The notes under the pieces: generated by a model
Databases searched by the model: none
Told to the model about the DNA's origin: nothing
The model's input: the letters and a program-made list of their open reading frames with translations, nothing else
NCBI GenBank assembly: GCA_002480015.1
Contig: DLQD01000063.1
Location: 1 to 8,425 of the forward strand
DNA: 8,425 nt
DNA from: Opitutia bacterium UBA7441
Lineage (GTDB): Bacteria; Verrucomicrobiota; Verrucomicrobiia; Opitutales; Coraliomargaritaceae
Direction: 5' to 3'
Position numbers and translations under genes: made by a program
In this document: positions 1 to 8,425 of the stretch, in pieces
Layout of the letters: every line of letters begins with the position of its first letter
Numbering within the stretch: the stretch's first letter is position 1

Positions 1-1904
1 AGACCATCTAAGACAACTTTGAGCTCAGGGTAGAGCACAGAGGGCTCGGGTGCGCCCTCACCACTAACTTTAAAATGAATTCGAAGGGAGCCGGAAAGTG
101 GCGTCAGTTTACCAAAATCAATGAGCATGTCCGCGCCTGGTTTGACCTCCAGGCGACGCCCGATCGGGCGGTAGCCTTCCAACTGGGCGACGAACAGATA
201 CGAATCGCGGGGCATGACATCGTCAAGCACGAGCGGGGTGGTGCCGACTTCGAGATCGTTGATCTCGATAGAGGCTCCACTCGGTTCGGTGCGCACAGCT
301 ACATTGGCTGGAAGCGGCAGGAGTGGCGCGTCTATCTCGGCCAAGCTGCCAAATTCGATGGCTTGATTCTCAAGGATTTTTGCCTGGTAGCCTTCTTTTT
401 TGACCAAGATTTGGTCGCTGCCAGCGGAAATGCTTTTTTTCAGGAAAAAAGTGCCTTCCTGATCGGCCACACCGAGCTCGATTTCCAGGCCGCGTGCATT
501 CATGACGGAGACAGCGGCACCCGATTCGGTACGAATAACGATATCCGTCTGGGTAGGTTTCAGCTCGACTGAAAGCGTCTCGGGGGCTTGACCCTGAGTC
601 GGAATATTGACCGTGACGATCTGCGCGATGTGGTGCAGTGCGGAGAGTCGTAACTTGTAGACGCCAGGTTTCACGGCTAGGTAGAGCCTCCCATGATTCG
701 CGATAAAGCTGTCATCGTAGCCGACAAACTCAAGCTTCGCGACTCGAGGTTTAACGGCGATGTGCAGAACCGCGCCCTCCGCCGAAGACGAAAGACGAGC
801 TACATTCCGGCTGTAATTAATCTCCTCCATGTAGCTGACTTTAAGGAAGGATGCCGCTATGGCCGTAAGTGTAAGCCCAACTAAACCAATAATAAGCAGG
901 CGGTAGGTGCGGGTGGCCAAGTGGCCGCGCTCGACGACCTGCTTAGGTACCGGAATACGATCAATCTGCCTCTGGACGTATCCGGAATCATCCAACTGCG
1001 GCTCTTTCTCCGCGTCCTTCAGAGCCAGCAGGGCGATTTTACAGGACTGGTAGCGCTTCTCCTTGACCCGTTGCAATGACTGCTCGAAGTAGATGTTCCA
1101 ATTCTCGGAAATGCCAGCTAGCCGCTTAGAGGGCGCTTCATACTTCGCCAAATCCGGTTTGCAACCTGTCAGCAACCAGTAGCCAATGAAAGCCACAGCG
1201 TAGACATCCACCTGAGCGTCTTCCGAGACACCTGCGCGATACTCCGGGCTCATAATATCGAAGGAATTAAGCCGGTCGAGCGTTTGACTGCTAACCAGAG
1301 GCGAGACCGAAGCCGAGACGATCGACTCAAAAAGTTTCACCCCAAGAGCGGCCTTGATCCCCAGTCCAAGTATCTGAATGGAGCCGTCTCCGTTTACGTA
1401 AATCAAATCCGACTCCAGATCGCGGTGATCCACCCCCTGGGAGTGCGCATATCCGAGTACTCCGAGCAACTGCGCGATCAAACGCATCGAAGATTCTATG
1501 CCGACTCCCGCCTGCCCCGGAGAGCCGTGTGCACTAAAATGCTGGCTTAGCGTATGGCCCTGAACCGGATCGAGAAAGATGCAAACGCGTTCATTCAGAG
1601 TGGTCACATCGTGAATCTTCGGAATACCTTCGTTCTCGAACCTCGAGAGCGTCTTGCGGAGGGTCTCGAGACGCTGAATAAATTTTTCATCTCCAAACGT
1701 GCAGTGATGAAAGATACCTACCGTGACATCATGCAGATCACGAATGTGCTGCATGTGGTAGTACTGAGCAATGAGCCCGTCACAGAGGCATTTAACGACA
1801 CGGTAATTGCCAAAGCTATCGCCGGTTTTGAGCACGTGGGTCTTGAGCGGCTGTTTCTGCGGAGCGACTACTTTATTTTCAGGCTGCGTTACCTCGTCAT
1901 CCAT
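1..1904 (-). CDS. Membrane-anchored Ser/Thr pseudokinase-like protein with PEGA-type repeats (3' end outside window)
   Basis: Seen: an open frame of 634 codons from ATG at 1904, running off the left edge. Residues about 33-295 have a Pkn2/Hanks-type kinase layout: a YAHSQG helix before HRDL (160-163), SPEY (219-222) and a DVYAVAFIGYWLLTG segment (233-247). Key residues are changed. The VAIK lysine is Gly63 (VTVG), the catalytic-loop K and N of HRDLKPxN are Glu and Leu (HRDLESDL), and DFG is GLG (180-182). The glycine-rich loop keeps about one Gly (CDGLIA). A single transmembrane helix follows at about 335-353. After it come PEGA-like repeats at about 376-425, 453-508 and 533-580. The last is the clearest, with EPSGASIEIND, VGTTPLVL and LEGYRP. 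A fourth starts near 606. Inference: a cytoplasmic pseudokinase linked to an extracytoplasmic PEGA stalk, probably a scaffold or sensor and not an active kinase. It starts 8 bases after coaC ends, so the two are probably cotranscribed. The substrate or partner is unknown. Confidence 0.85.
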   Translation of the reverse strand, partial: MDDEVTQPENKVVAPQKQPLKTHVLKTGDSFGNYRVVKCLCDGLIAQYYHMQHIRDLHDVTVGIFHHCTFGDEKFIQRLETLRKTLSRFENEGIPKIHDVTTLNERVCIFLDPVQGHTLSQHFSAHGSPGQAGVGIESSMRLIAQLLGVLGYAHSQGVDHRDLESDLIYVNGDGSIQILGLGIKAALGVKLFESIVSASVSPLVSSQTLDRLNSFDIMSPEYRAGVSEDAQVDVYAVAFIGYWLLTGCKPDLAKYEAPSKRLAGISENWNIYFEQSLQRVKEKRYQSCKIALLALKDAEKEPQLDDSGYVQRQIDRIPVPKQVVERGHLATRTYRLLIIGLVGLTLTAIAASFLKVSYMEEINYSRNVARLSSSAEGAVLHIAVKPRVAKLEFVGYDDSFIANHGRLYLAVKPGVYKLRLSALHHIAQIVTVNIPTQGQAPETLSVELKPTQTDIVIRTESGAAVSVMNARGLEIELGVADQEGTFFLKKSISAGSDQILVKKEGYQAKILENQAIEFGSLAEIDAPLLPLPANVAVRTEPSGASIEINDLEVGTTPLVLDDVMPRDSYLFVAQLEGYRPIGRRLEVKPGADMLIDFGKLTPLSGSLRIHFKVSGEGAPEPSVLYPELKVVLDG

Positions 1905-1912
1905 GCAACTAT

Positions 1913-2479
1913 CTAACCTTTTTTGAAGAAGGTTATAACGGAGTCCACTATCGTCTCTACAGCGGCCAGCTTACCCTGCCCCTCGTAGCCACATGCGAGC
2001 ATCCCGGTATCCGGAGCGATGAAATGGCAGCCACGCCTACGTAGCGTATGGATATTCGCCTGCGTCGCAGGGTGCGCGAGCATCTTACCATTCATGGCCG
2101 GGGCGATCATGACAGGCGCGGGTGTGGCGAGATGAATTGATGTGAGCAAATCCGGGGCCAAGCCATAGGCGAACTGCGCGATGCAGTGCGCGGTGGCTGG
2201 CGCCACCAGCAGCAAATCCGCACGATCCGCCAGATCGATGTGACCAGGTTGCCAGCCCTCGCCCTCTTTCCAAAGGTCAGACGCCACGGGATTGCGCGAC
2301 AGCGTCTGCAAGGTAAGAGGCTGGATAAAGCTGCGAGCGCCAGCCGTCATGATCACAAAGACATCCGCACCCAGCTCGGTTAGGCGGCTGATGATGTCCG
2401 CCGCCTTGAAAGCGGCGATTGAACCCGTCACTCCCAAGAGTATCGTTCGGCCTTTTAGTATGCTGACACTATCACTCAC
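1913..2479 (-). CDS. coaC: Phosphopantothenoylcysteine decarboxylase, stand-alone CoaC (HFCD flavoprotein)
   Basis: Decarboxylates 4'-phosphopantothenoylcysteine to 4'-phosphopantetheine in coenzyme A synthesis, using FMN, in the cytoplasm. Seen: 188 residues with the homo-oligomeric flavin-containing Cys decarboxylase signatures in order. These are the FMN-phosphate loop GVTGSIAAFK (16-25), the active-site His80 in GHIDLADRAD, the APATA segment (93-97), the substrate-binding PAMN (127-130, Asn130), and the clamp GMLACGYEGQGKL (159-171) with Cys163. The clamp separates it from UbiX-type prenyltransferases. Many bacteria fuse this domain to CoaB (about 400 residues in all). Here the frame stops at TAG straight after the CoaC domain, so the CoaB synthetase must be encoded elsewhere. 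The start is GTG at 2479: an in-frame TAA lies two codons upstream and no ATG is available before residue 44. No clear Shine-Dalgarno is visible. It is divergent from leuA and is followed 8 bases later by the PEGA pseudokinase. Confidence 0.93.
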   Translation of the reverse strand: MSDSVSILKGRTILLGVTGSIAAFKAADIISRLTELGADVFVIMTAGARSFIQPLTLQTLSRNPVASDLWKEGEGWQPGHIDLADRADLLLVAPATAHCIAQFAYGLAPDLLTSIHLATPAPVMIAPAMNGKMLAHPATQANIHTLRRRGCHFIAPDTGMLACGYEGQGKLAAVETIVDSVITFFKKG

Positions 2480-2489
2480 AACTTATCAA

Positions 2490-2495
2490 AATATA
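2490..2495 (-). promoter_or_regulatory. Candidate -10 box for coaC in the coaC/leuA divergent region
   Basis: Read on the minus strand, TATATT lies just upstream of the coaC GTG and matches TATAAT at five of six positions. The best -35-like hexamer, TTGTTT, is about 15 bases further upstream, a short spacer. The start site would fall almost at the start codon, giving a very short or absent leader, consistent with the lack of a Shine-Dalgarno. This is sequence resemblance only. Confidence 0.25.
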
Positions 2496-2505
2496 GGTTA
2501 TTCCC

Positions 2506-2534
2506 TAGACAAACAAGACTCAAGTCAGCATAGA
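2506..2534 (+). promoter_or_regulatory. Candidate promoter for leuA
   Basis: TAGACA at 2506-2511 matches TTGACA at five of six positions. It is followed after 17 bases by CATAGA at 2529-2534, a poor -10 match (three of six). It lies within the 60-base gap shared with coaC, which is the only non-coding space available to drive leuA. No leader peptide, T-box or attenuator fits in so short a region, so classic leucine attenuation upstream is unlikely. Confidence 0.2.
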
Positions 2535-2539
2535 AAAAG

Positions 2540-4231
<1,692 letters not shown>

Positions 4232-6599
4232 CTTTGCGTATCTGTGACGGTCGGAATTCCCCCTGGATGACTGCATGCATGCCACTCAGGCAGCAGCGGT
4301 CTTTGGATATTTTTTGCTCCGGGGGCGCACAGCCCAAGATCGTCTCAGGCTTAAGAATTTGCCCGGCGACGGAAATCTTTCGGGCCAGTTCATCTGCTTT
4401 AACTTCGTCACCCATCCAGATGAACATAACGTTATAGAAACGGCGACGGAAGACACTGCTATCCAGATCGTAGTCCTCCGTGGAGTGCGGTGCGTAACCT
4501 AGCTTACGACAGGATACGATGAGCGGCCGAATGTCGTCCTCTGGGCCGACAATTAGGATATCACAAGGATGCTCCTCTGCGATGCGTTCGACCGCCTCAG
4601 TTGTTTTTTTTGTCAGGGCTTTCAACTTGCTATGCTCGTGGATCAGCTTGATGCGCACGACAAAGCAGAAACACGAGCCCTGCCCCTCCTTACTCTCGAC
4701 CCAGATCCGCCCGCCCATCGCATGCACAAGGCGTTTACAAATGACCAAGCCCAGCCCTGTGCCCCCGTATTTGCGTGTGGTGGAGGCGTCGACTTGGCTA
4801 AAAGCTTCAAAAAGCAGGTGCTGCCGGTCGGCCGGGATACCGATCCCTGTGTCTTCAATACAGACTTCCAAATAATCGTGGTCGGGCTGATCCAAGTAGC
4901 CAACCCGCTCCAGTGGATTAGGTCGGTGCGCTTCATCCAAATCGCCGAGACTGACAGGTCGTACCGAGAGTTTGACTTCACCCCACTCGGTAAATTTGAG
5001 CGCATTGGCCAGAAGGTTTTGTATAATTTGCCGCAAGCGCTCCATATCGCCCACGGCGAACTCGGCAAGCTCTTTGGATAGATTGAGGACCAACTCCACA
5101 TTCTTTTCAGAGGCCCGCAACCTGAATAGTTTCACACTATCCTCAAAACAAAGCAATAAGGGGAATTCCTGGACCTCAAGTTCGAGCCGATCCGCCTCGA
5201 TTTTGGAAAAGTCCAGTATATCATTGACCAAGAACAGCAAGCTCTTGCCGCTAGAGTGGATCATCTGCGCGAGATCGAGCTGCTCGTCCTCAAGTTCATT
5301 CTCGGTCAAGAAACTGGAGAGACCAATAATTGCATTGAGCGGGGTACGAATTTCATGGGAGATCGTGGCGATGAACTGGCTCTTCGCCATGTTGGCAGTT
5401 TCCGCGCGTACCTTTGCCTGGATCAGCTCGATCTCAGCCTTTTTCTGATCGGAAATATCCTGCATCGTACCCATCACACGCTGCGGAGTGCCGTCTACAT
5501 CGTATTCGGTGATCCGGACACTATCCTGCACCCAAATGTAGTTTTCCTTACCCTTGCGGATACGATAATCCAGTCGCATGGAACCCTCACCGTGATGGTA
5601 AAATTCGCGATACTGGTCGAGGACTCTGGCACGGTCGTCCGGATGCAAGCGCGATTCCCATATTTGAACTGGCGACTGATCCGGTAGACGCTCCGCATGT
5701 ATAAGCTGGAACCAGTTTTCGTCGCAACGTGCTTCTTTACTCTGCACATATTCATCCCAAAAGCCCATGCGTGCGTTGTTGAGTGCAAGATGGAGATTCT
5801 GTTCACTCTGCTGTATTTTCTTCTCATACAGCCGCAGGGCGGTTTCATCGACCAGCAGCGAAAGTGTACCAAAATCGTTTTCGTGGTCGATCAGCATGCG
5901 CAATGTGAGCAAGGTCATACTGGATCGAACCTTTCTATTATCAGTCAGTTCGATCGACTGATAGCGCACGGCCGAATCATCCGAATCCAGTAGCTTAATG
6001 ACTTCCTGATTCCACTCTTCTCCCAAATCGACAGGTGGCTGCTGACTCTCGGAGGCCAAAATTTCTTCCACGCTCAGTGATGAGAAACTCGCCCAGCGTT
6101 CATTGACAAAAAGGCTGCGGCCATTCCTGGCCCGCACCCAGATACCGATGGGCAAGGAATTAAAGACCTTGTAGAGCAAGTTCTGCTCTTGCACGGCGAG
6201 TTCCGCACTCCGCCGATGATAGCCGACAAGTAAGGAAGCTGCCAAAGAAAGGCTGGCTCCCAAACTATTGAACCCCACTAAAAAGATGAGGGGCTGGGAA
6301 CCGGGAAGCGCATTAAAAAGCCCCAGATCCAAAAAGTAGCCACAGGTAGAAATCAAAAATATAATCGCCGAACAAATGATGGCTCCAACCATATGCAAGA
6401 GCAAGCCACCCAGAACCGCCAAGCTGATGACCAATGGAAAGAGCAAGAGGCTTAGAGCGTAATTAGCATGGAATGCGAACAAGCCAAAATACAAGGCAGC
6501 CGCCAGCAGCATGTAGAAAAACAGCCCTTTTAAACCACCAGAGAGATTAAAATGCCCGGATTGCCGATTCATATTTGCCTGCGCCTTATCAGCACTCAT

Positions 6600-6800
6600 A
6601 AAACAATTGAGGTTATCTAACCAAACACCGGACAGCAAGACTTATAGCAAGCCGCTGAGTTTGCTAGGCCATTTTAAACACGTGCAAGGCGGCCACCTAA
6701 AGGAAGCCGCATACGTAGGTCCGCTCCTTTAGGTGCGGGACGCGTTCCGGCAACTGTTGCGGATTGCGCACCCCCGTGGATTTAATGGCACCCGAGTTGG
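6600..6800. other. Intergenic region between holA and the histidine kinase
   Basis: About 200 bases without a convincing gene, the longest non-coding stretch in the window. It contains a 42-bp palindrome (6694-6735). A -10-like TATAAG lies on the minus strand at 6646-6641, upstream of the histidine kinase, with no good -35 partner. A short hairpin (GAGTT/AACTC, 6794-6807) spans the holA stop codon. No T-run follows either inverted repeat on the minus strand, so no intrinsic terminator can be claimed. Confidence 0.6.
6694..6735. repeat. 42-bp imperfect palindrome, REP-like candidate
   Basis: The outer arms, CACCTAAAGGA (6694-6704) and TCCTTTAGGTG (6725-6735), are perfect 11-base reverse complements. 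The exact centre is the palindrome TACGTA (6712-6717). Between centre and arms the pairing is broken. Read outward, the two halves are 22-base sequences identical at 16 positions. Neither strand has a following T-run, so a simple terminator is unlikely. It could be a dispersed extragenic palindrome, a dimeric protein-binding site, or an RNA hairpin at the end of holA mRNA. Confidence 0.6.
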
Positions 6801-7907
6801 CTAACTCAGGCAGCGCACTGCCAGCTCGCGACAGACTTCCTCTTGGTCGTTCGGTCGCTCAATAATCGCCTCGAAGGCCTCTGTGAAGGCGATCTGGAAG
6901 TCGATTAACTTTTTGAGCGGCACTTTCGACGCCGTCTCTGCGAGACGCCCGAGATACCAGGGGTTTTGCGTAAAGACGTTGAGATTGCTCTTTTCGGCAC
7001 TGCCAGCGAAGTGGTGCCCATAGGTGCGCGCCGCAGCCTCCAGATCGCTCTTCGAAATGCCCCGACCGCCCAGGCGGAGCGCACCAGCATCGAGCAAGAC
7101 TCGCAACTGAATCAGGAGACGGTTACGCGATTGTAAACTACCCAGTAAAGGGCGCGATTCACTGTTCGTAAAAAAGTGCCTTCGCAGCGCTTCGAGCGTC
7201 CAGGAAAGTTTGAGCGAGTAGAAAGCGTCAGCCGCTTCGAAAAAATCCGCGTCGCCGAAATTCGGAACCAGATCAGCGACTAAGCGCTCCCCGATTGGCT
7301 CAGCTCCAACTCCGGCGAAAGTCACCAGTTTACGCGTCTCCTCGACGATCAGCCGGGTGTTGCCATTGACCTTGCCGATGAGTAGTTGGATGGCATCGCG
7401 CGTCATCACCGTCCCCGCCTTTTCGCACTCTTCAGCAATGAGCGCCGCGCAGGTCTCTGCGGCATCTTTGCCTGCGGCCAGCGCGGTAAAGTCGGAAGCC
7501 TTCTGACACCATTTGAAAAAGCTACGGCGTTTGTCCACCGGCTGCGCGGTCATGAGCACCCCGACCGAATCGGCATCGAGCTTTTCGAGGACGGCTTTCA
7601 AGTTGTCCAACAGGTCAAGTGTCCCCTGAGCACGGCCTGTTGGGCTGTCTGCGAGGAAATTAACATCCTTCAACCAGACCACCTTGCGCTCACCAAAGAG
7701 AGAGAGCGTCTGCGCCGCACTGGTAAAGCGGTTAATCGCGTCTTCGACCTCTGCGACATTCGCGGCGCGCCCGTCCACAACCTCCTTTGAAAGGTCGTCC
7801 ATCAGGTCTTTTGTCTGCTCGGCGAACCACGCCCTCCCCTTTTCCGAAACTAGGTAATCGTCGTCCCCGCAGATAAATGTAAATGGTTTCGCTGACATGT
7901 AAGCCAA
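6801..7907 (-). CDS. holA: DNA polymerase III delta subunit (clamp loader)
   Basis: The delta subunit opens the sliding clamp as part of the clamp-loader complex at the replication fork. Seen: 368 residues, near the family's usual 330-350. FICGDDDYLVSEKG (11-24) matches the N-terminal strand and loop of HolA. SLFGERKVVWLKDVNFL (69-85) corresponds to the conserved LF-x-x-RR-hydrophobic strand. A second hydrophobic strand (SVGVLMTAQPVDKR, 114-127) is followed by the lid-domain helices, with GNTRLIVEETRKL (182-194) matching the usual GN-x-x-x-L-x-x-E-x-x-KL motif. The C-terminal helical collar holds LIQLRVLLDAGAL (265-277) and ends with an LKKLIDFQIAFTEA helix. Start: TTG at 7907 has AGGAGG 11 bases upstream. 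An in-frame ATG at 7898 would be 20 bases from it, too far unless it uses another site. The gene lies 60 bases downstream of cinA on the same strand. The family is poorly conserved, but the motif order makes the call firm. Confidence 0.88.
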   Translation of the reverse strand: MAYMSAKPFTFICGDDDYLVSEKGRAWFAEQTKDLMDDLSKEVVDGRAANVAEVEDAINRFTSAAQTLSLFGERKVVWLKDVNFLADSPTGRAQGTLDLLDNLKAVLEKLDADSVGVLMTAQPVDKRRSFFKWCQKASDFTALAAGKDAAETCAALIAEECEKAGTVMTRDAIQLLIGKVNGNTRLIVEETRKLVTFAGVGAEPIGERLVADLVPNFGDADFFEAADAFYSLKLSWTLEALRRHFFTNSESRPLLGSLQSRNRLLIQLRVLLDAGALRLGGRGISKSDLEAAARTYGHHFAGSAEKSNLNVFTQNPWYLGRLAETASKVPLKKLIDFQIAFTEAFEAIIERPNDQEEVCRELAVRCLS

Positions 7908-7918
7908 CAGTCTCGGAG

Positions 7919-7924
7919 CCTCCT
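7919..7924 (-). promoter_or_regulatory. holA: Strong Shine-Dalgarno (AGGAGG) for holA
   Basis: AGGAGG on the minus strand lies 11 bases before TTG 7907 and 20 before ATG 7898, favouring the TTG start although the spacing is long. The two bases before this hexamer (AG, 7926-7925) and its first three (AGG, 7924-7922) form the 3' arm of a small inverted repeat, CCTCT-TG-AGAGG (7933-7922), which could partly hide the site. Confidence 0.55.
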
Positions 7925-7967
7925 CTCAAGAGGGCAAGGCGGAAGCGCTAAGAATGCCGCTACTTAC

Positions 7968-8425
7968 TTAATCCCGCTCGCCGCAGCTAAGGAATTCCTC
8001 GACCTTGTATTTGCGCAACTTACGGCGCATCCAGTCGAGCGCAGCGTGGACGGCACGGGCTTTGACGTCAAGTCGGCCGCCGGTGTAGCGCACCGTTTTG
8101 CACCAGACGCCCACGGGTGAATGGTAGCCTAGATGAATCGTGCCAACAGGGTTTTTCTCATCACCGCCGTCAGGGCCGGCGAAGCCCGTCACACTGAGGC
8201 CGTAGTCGGAGCAGAGATTTTCAGCGATGCCGGAAGCCATGGCGATCGCACACTCCGCACTGACGGCACCGTGTTGTTCGATGATCGACTCGGGCACGCC
8301 GACTTTGGAAACTTTGACATCGTTGGAGTAGCAAACGACACCCCCGACAAAGACTTTGGACGCACCAGCGAGGTTGGTAAAGGCATCGCAGAGTAAGCCC
8401 CCCGTACAGGACTCGGCGATCGCCA
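7968..8425 (-). CDS. cinA: CinA C-terminal domain / nicotinamide-nucleotide amidohydrolase (5' end outside window)
   Basis: This domain hydrolyses nicotinamide mononucleotide (NMN) to nicotinate mononucleotide in pyridine-nucleotide recycling. Seen: the frame is open from the right edge and gives 151 residues to TAA at 7970-7968. Visible CinA_C motifs in order are AESCTGGLL (3-11) with the active-site region, VFVGGVVCYSNDVK (24-37), LGVPE-like VGVPES (41-46), EQHGAVSAECA (49-59), TGFAGPDGG (79-87) and NPVGTIHLGY (91-100). A basic, divergent tail ends in CGERD. An internal GTG at 8297 is not the true start, because conserved motifs lie upstream of it. The missing part is either about 20-30 residues, if this is a stand-alone PncC of about 165 residues, or a full N-terminal molybdopterin-binding-like domain, if it is complete CinA of about 415 residues. 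The window cannot tell which. holA follows after 60 bases on the same strand. Confidence 0.93.
   Translation of the reverse strand, partial: AIAESCTGGLLCDAFTNLAGASKVFVGGVVCYSNDVKVSKVGVPESIIEQHGAVSAECAIAMASGIAENLCSDYGLSVTGFAGPDGGDEKNPVGTIHLGYHSPVGVWCKTVRYTGGRLDVKARAVHAALDWMRRKLRKYKVEEFLSCGERD

Noticed and set aside
75..1916. Series of plus-strand open frames (75-572, 693-884, 1284-1550, 1554-1916)
   Set aside because: They are antisense to the continuous minus-strand pseudokinase frame. They have no recognisable motifs, and their lengths are explained by that gene's codon structure.
4602..4612. T-run as a terminator for leuA
   Set aside because: It lies deep inside the kinase coding region, about 370 bases past leuA, with no convincing hairpin before it.
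4569..5687. Plus-strand frames of 118-170 residues across the histidine kinase
   Set aside because: They lie antisense to the clear HisKA/ATPase/PAS coding sequence, and their translations are low-complexity mirror products.
6694..6735. Intrinsic terminator for holA
   Set aside because: The stem is long with a roughly 20-base interior, and no T-run follows on the minus strand.
6788..6812. D-arm-like sequence (GAGTTGGCTAACTC) suggesting a tRNA
   Set aside because: No acceptor stem, anticodon arm or T-arm is present around it, and it covers the holA stop codon. It is only a short inverted repeat.
7386..7790. Plus-strand frame of 134 residues in holA
   Set aside because: It is antisense to holA and has no motif or ribosome site of its own.
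8133..8396. Plus-strand frame and a second minus-strand frame over cinA
   Set aside because: They are shadows of the CinA_C coding frame, whose motifs are continuous to the window edge.

Overview
The window carries six protein-coding genes, two of them cut by the window edges. They are packed tightly and encoded mostly on the minus strand. No rRNA, tRNA, CRISPR array, transposase or integrase was seen. GC content looks moderate (a little over 50% by eye). The gene complement points to a free-living heterotroph, most likely Verrucomicrobiota (Opitutia/Puniceicoccales-like): a long class-2 LeuA, a stand-alone CoaC, a PEGA-repeat Pkn2-type protein and a divergent HolA. That placement is an inference from family impressions, not from a search.

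Layout from left to right. (1) 1-1904, minus: a membrane protein with a cytoplasmic protein-kinase fold, one transmembrane helix and PEGA-like repeats outside. Its 3' end lies beyond the left edge. It keeps the kinase scaffold (HRD, SPE, the helix after the activation loop) but has lost the VAIK lysine, the catalytic-loop lysine and asparagine, and the DFG aspartate, so it reads as a pseudokinase. (2) 1913-2479, minus: stand-alone coaC (phosphopantothenoylcysteine decarboxylase), 8 bases upstream of the pseudokinase and presumably in one transcript with it. (3) 2480-2539: a 60-base divergent promoter region. (4) 2540-4231, plus: leuA, complete, with the leucine-feedback domain. (5) 4200-6599, minus: a membrane PAS-PAS hybrid-type histidine kinase. 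Its tail overlaps the tail of leuA by 32 bp, and its C-terminal receiver-like domain lacks the phosphoacceptor aspartate. (6) 6600-6800: an intergenic stretch with a 42-bp imperfect palindrome. (7) 6801-7907, minus: holA (DNA polymerase III delta subunit). (8) 7968-8425, minus: the C-terminal domain of CinA/PncC (NMN amidohydrolase), cut by the right edge.

Functional links. cinA and holA are housekeeping genes on one strand. leuA and coaC are divergent and sit on neighbouring metabolic branches: 2-ketoisovalerate feeds both leucine and pantothenate/CoA, and LeuA consumes acetyl-CoA. The two signalling proteins are the unusual part. Both keep the fold of a phosphotransfer domain while losing its key residues, a pseudokinase in one and a pseudo-receiver in the other. 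They are in different transcripts and nothing in the sequence links them directly.
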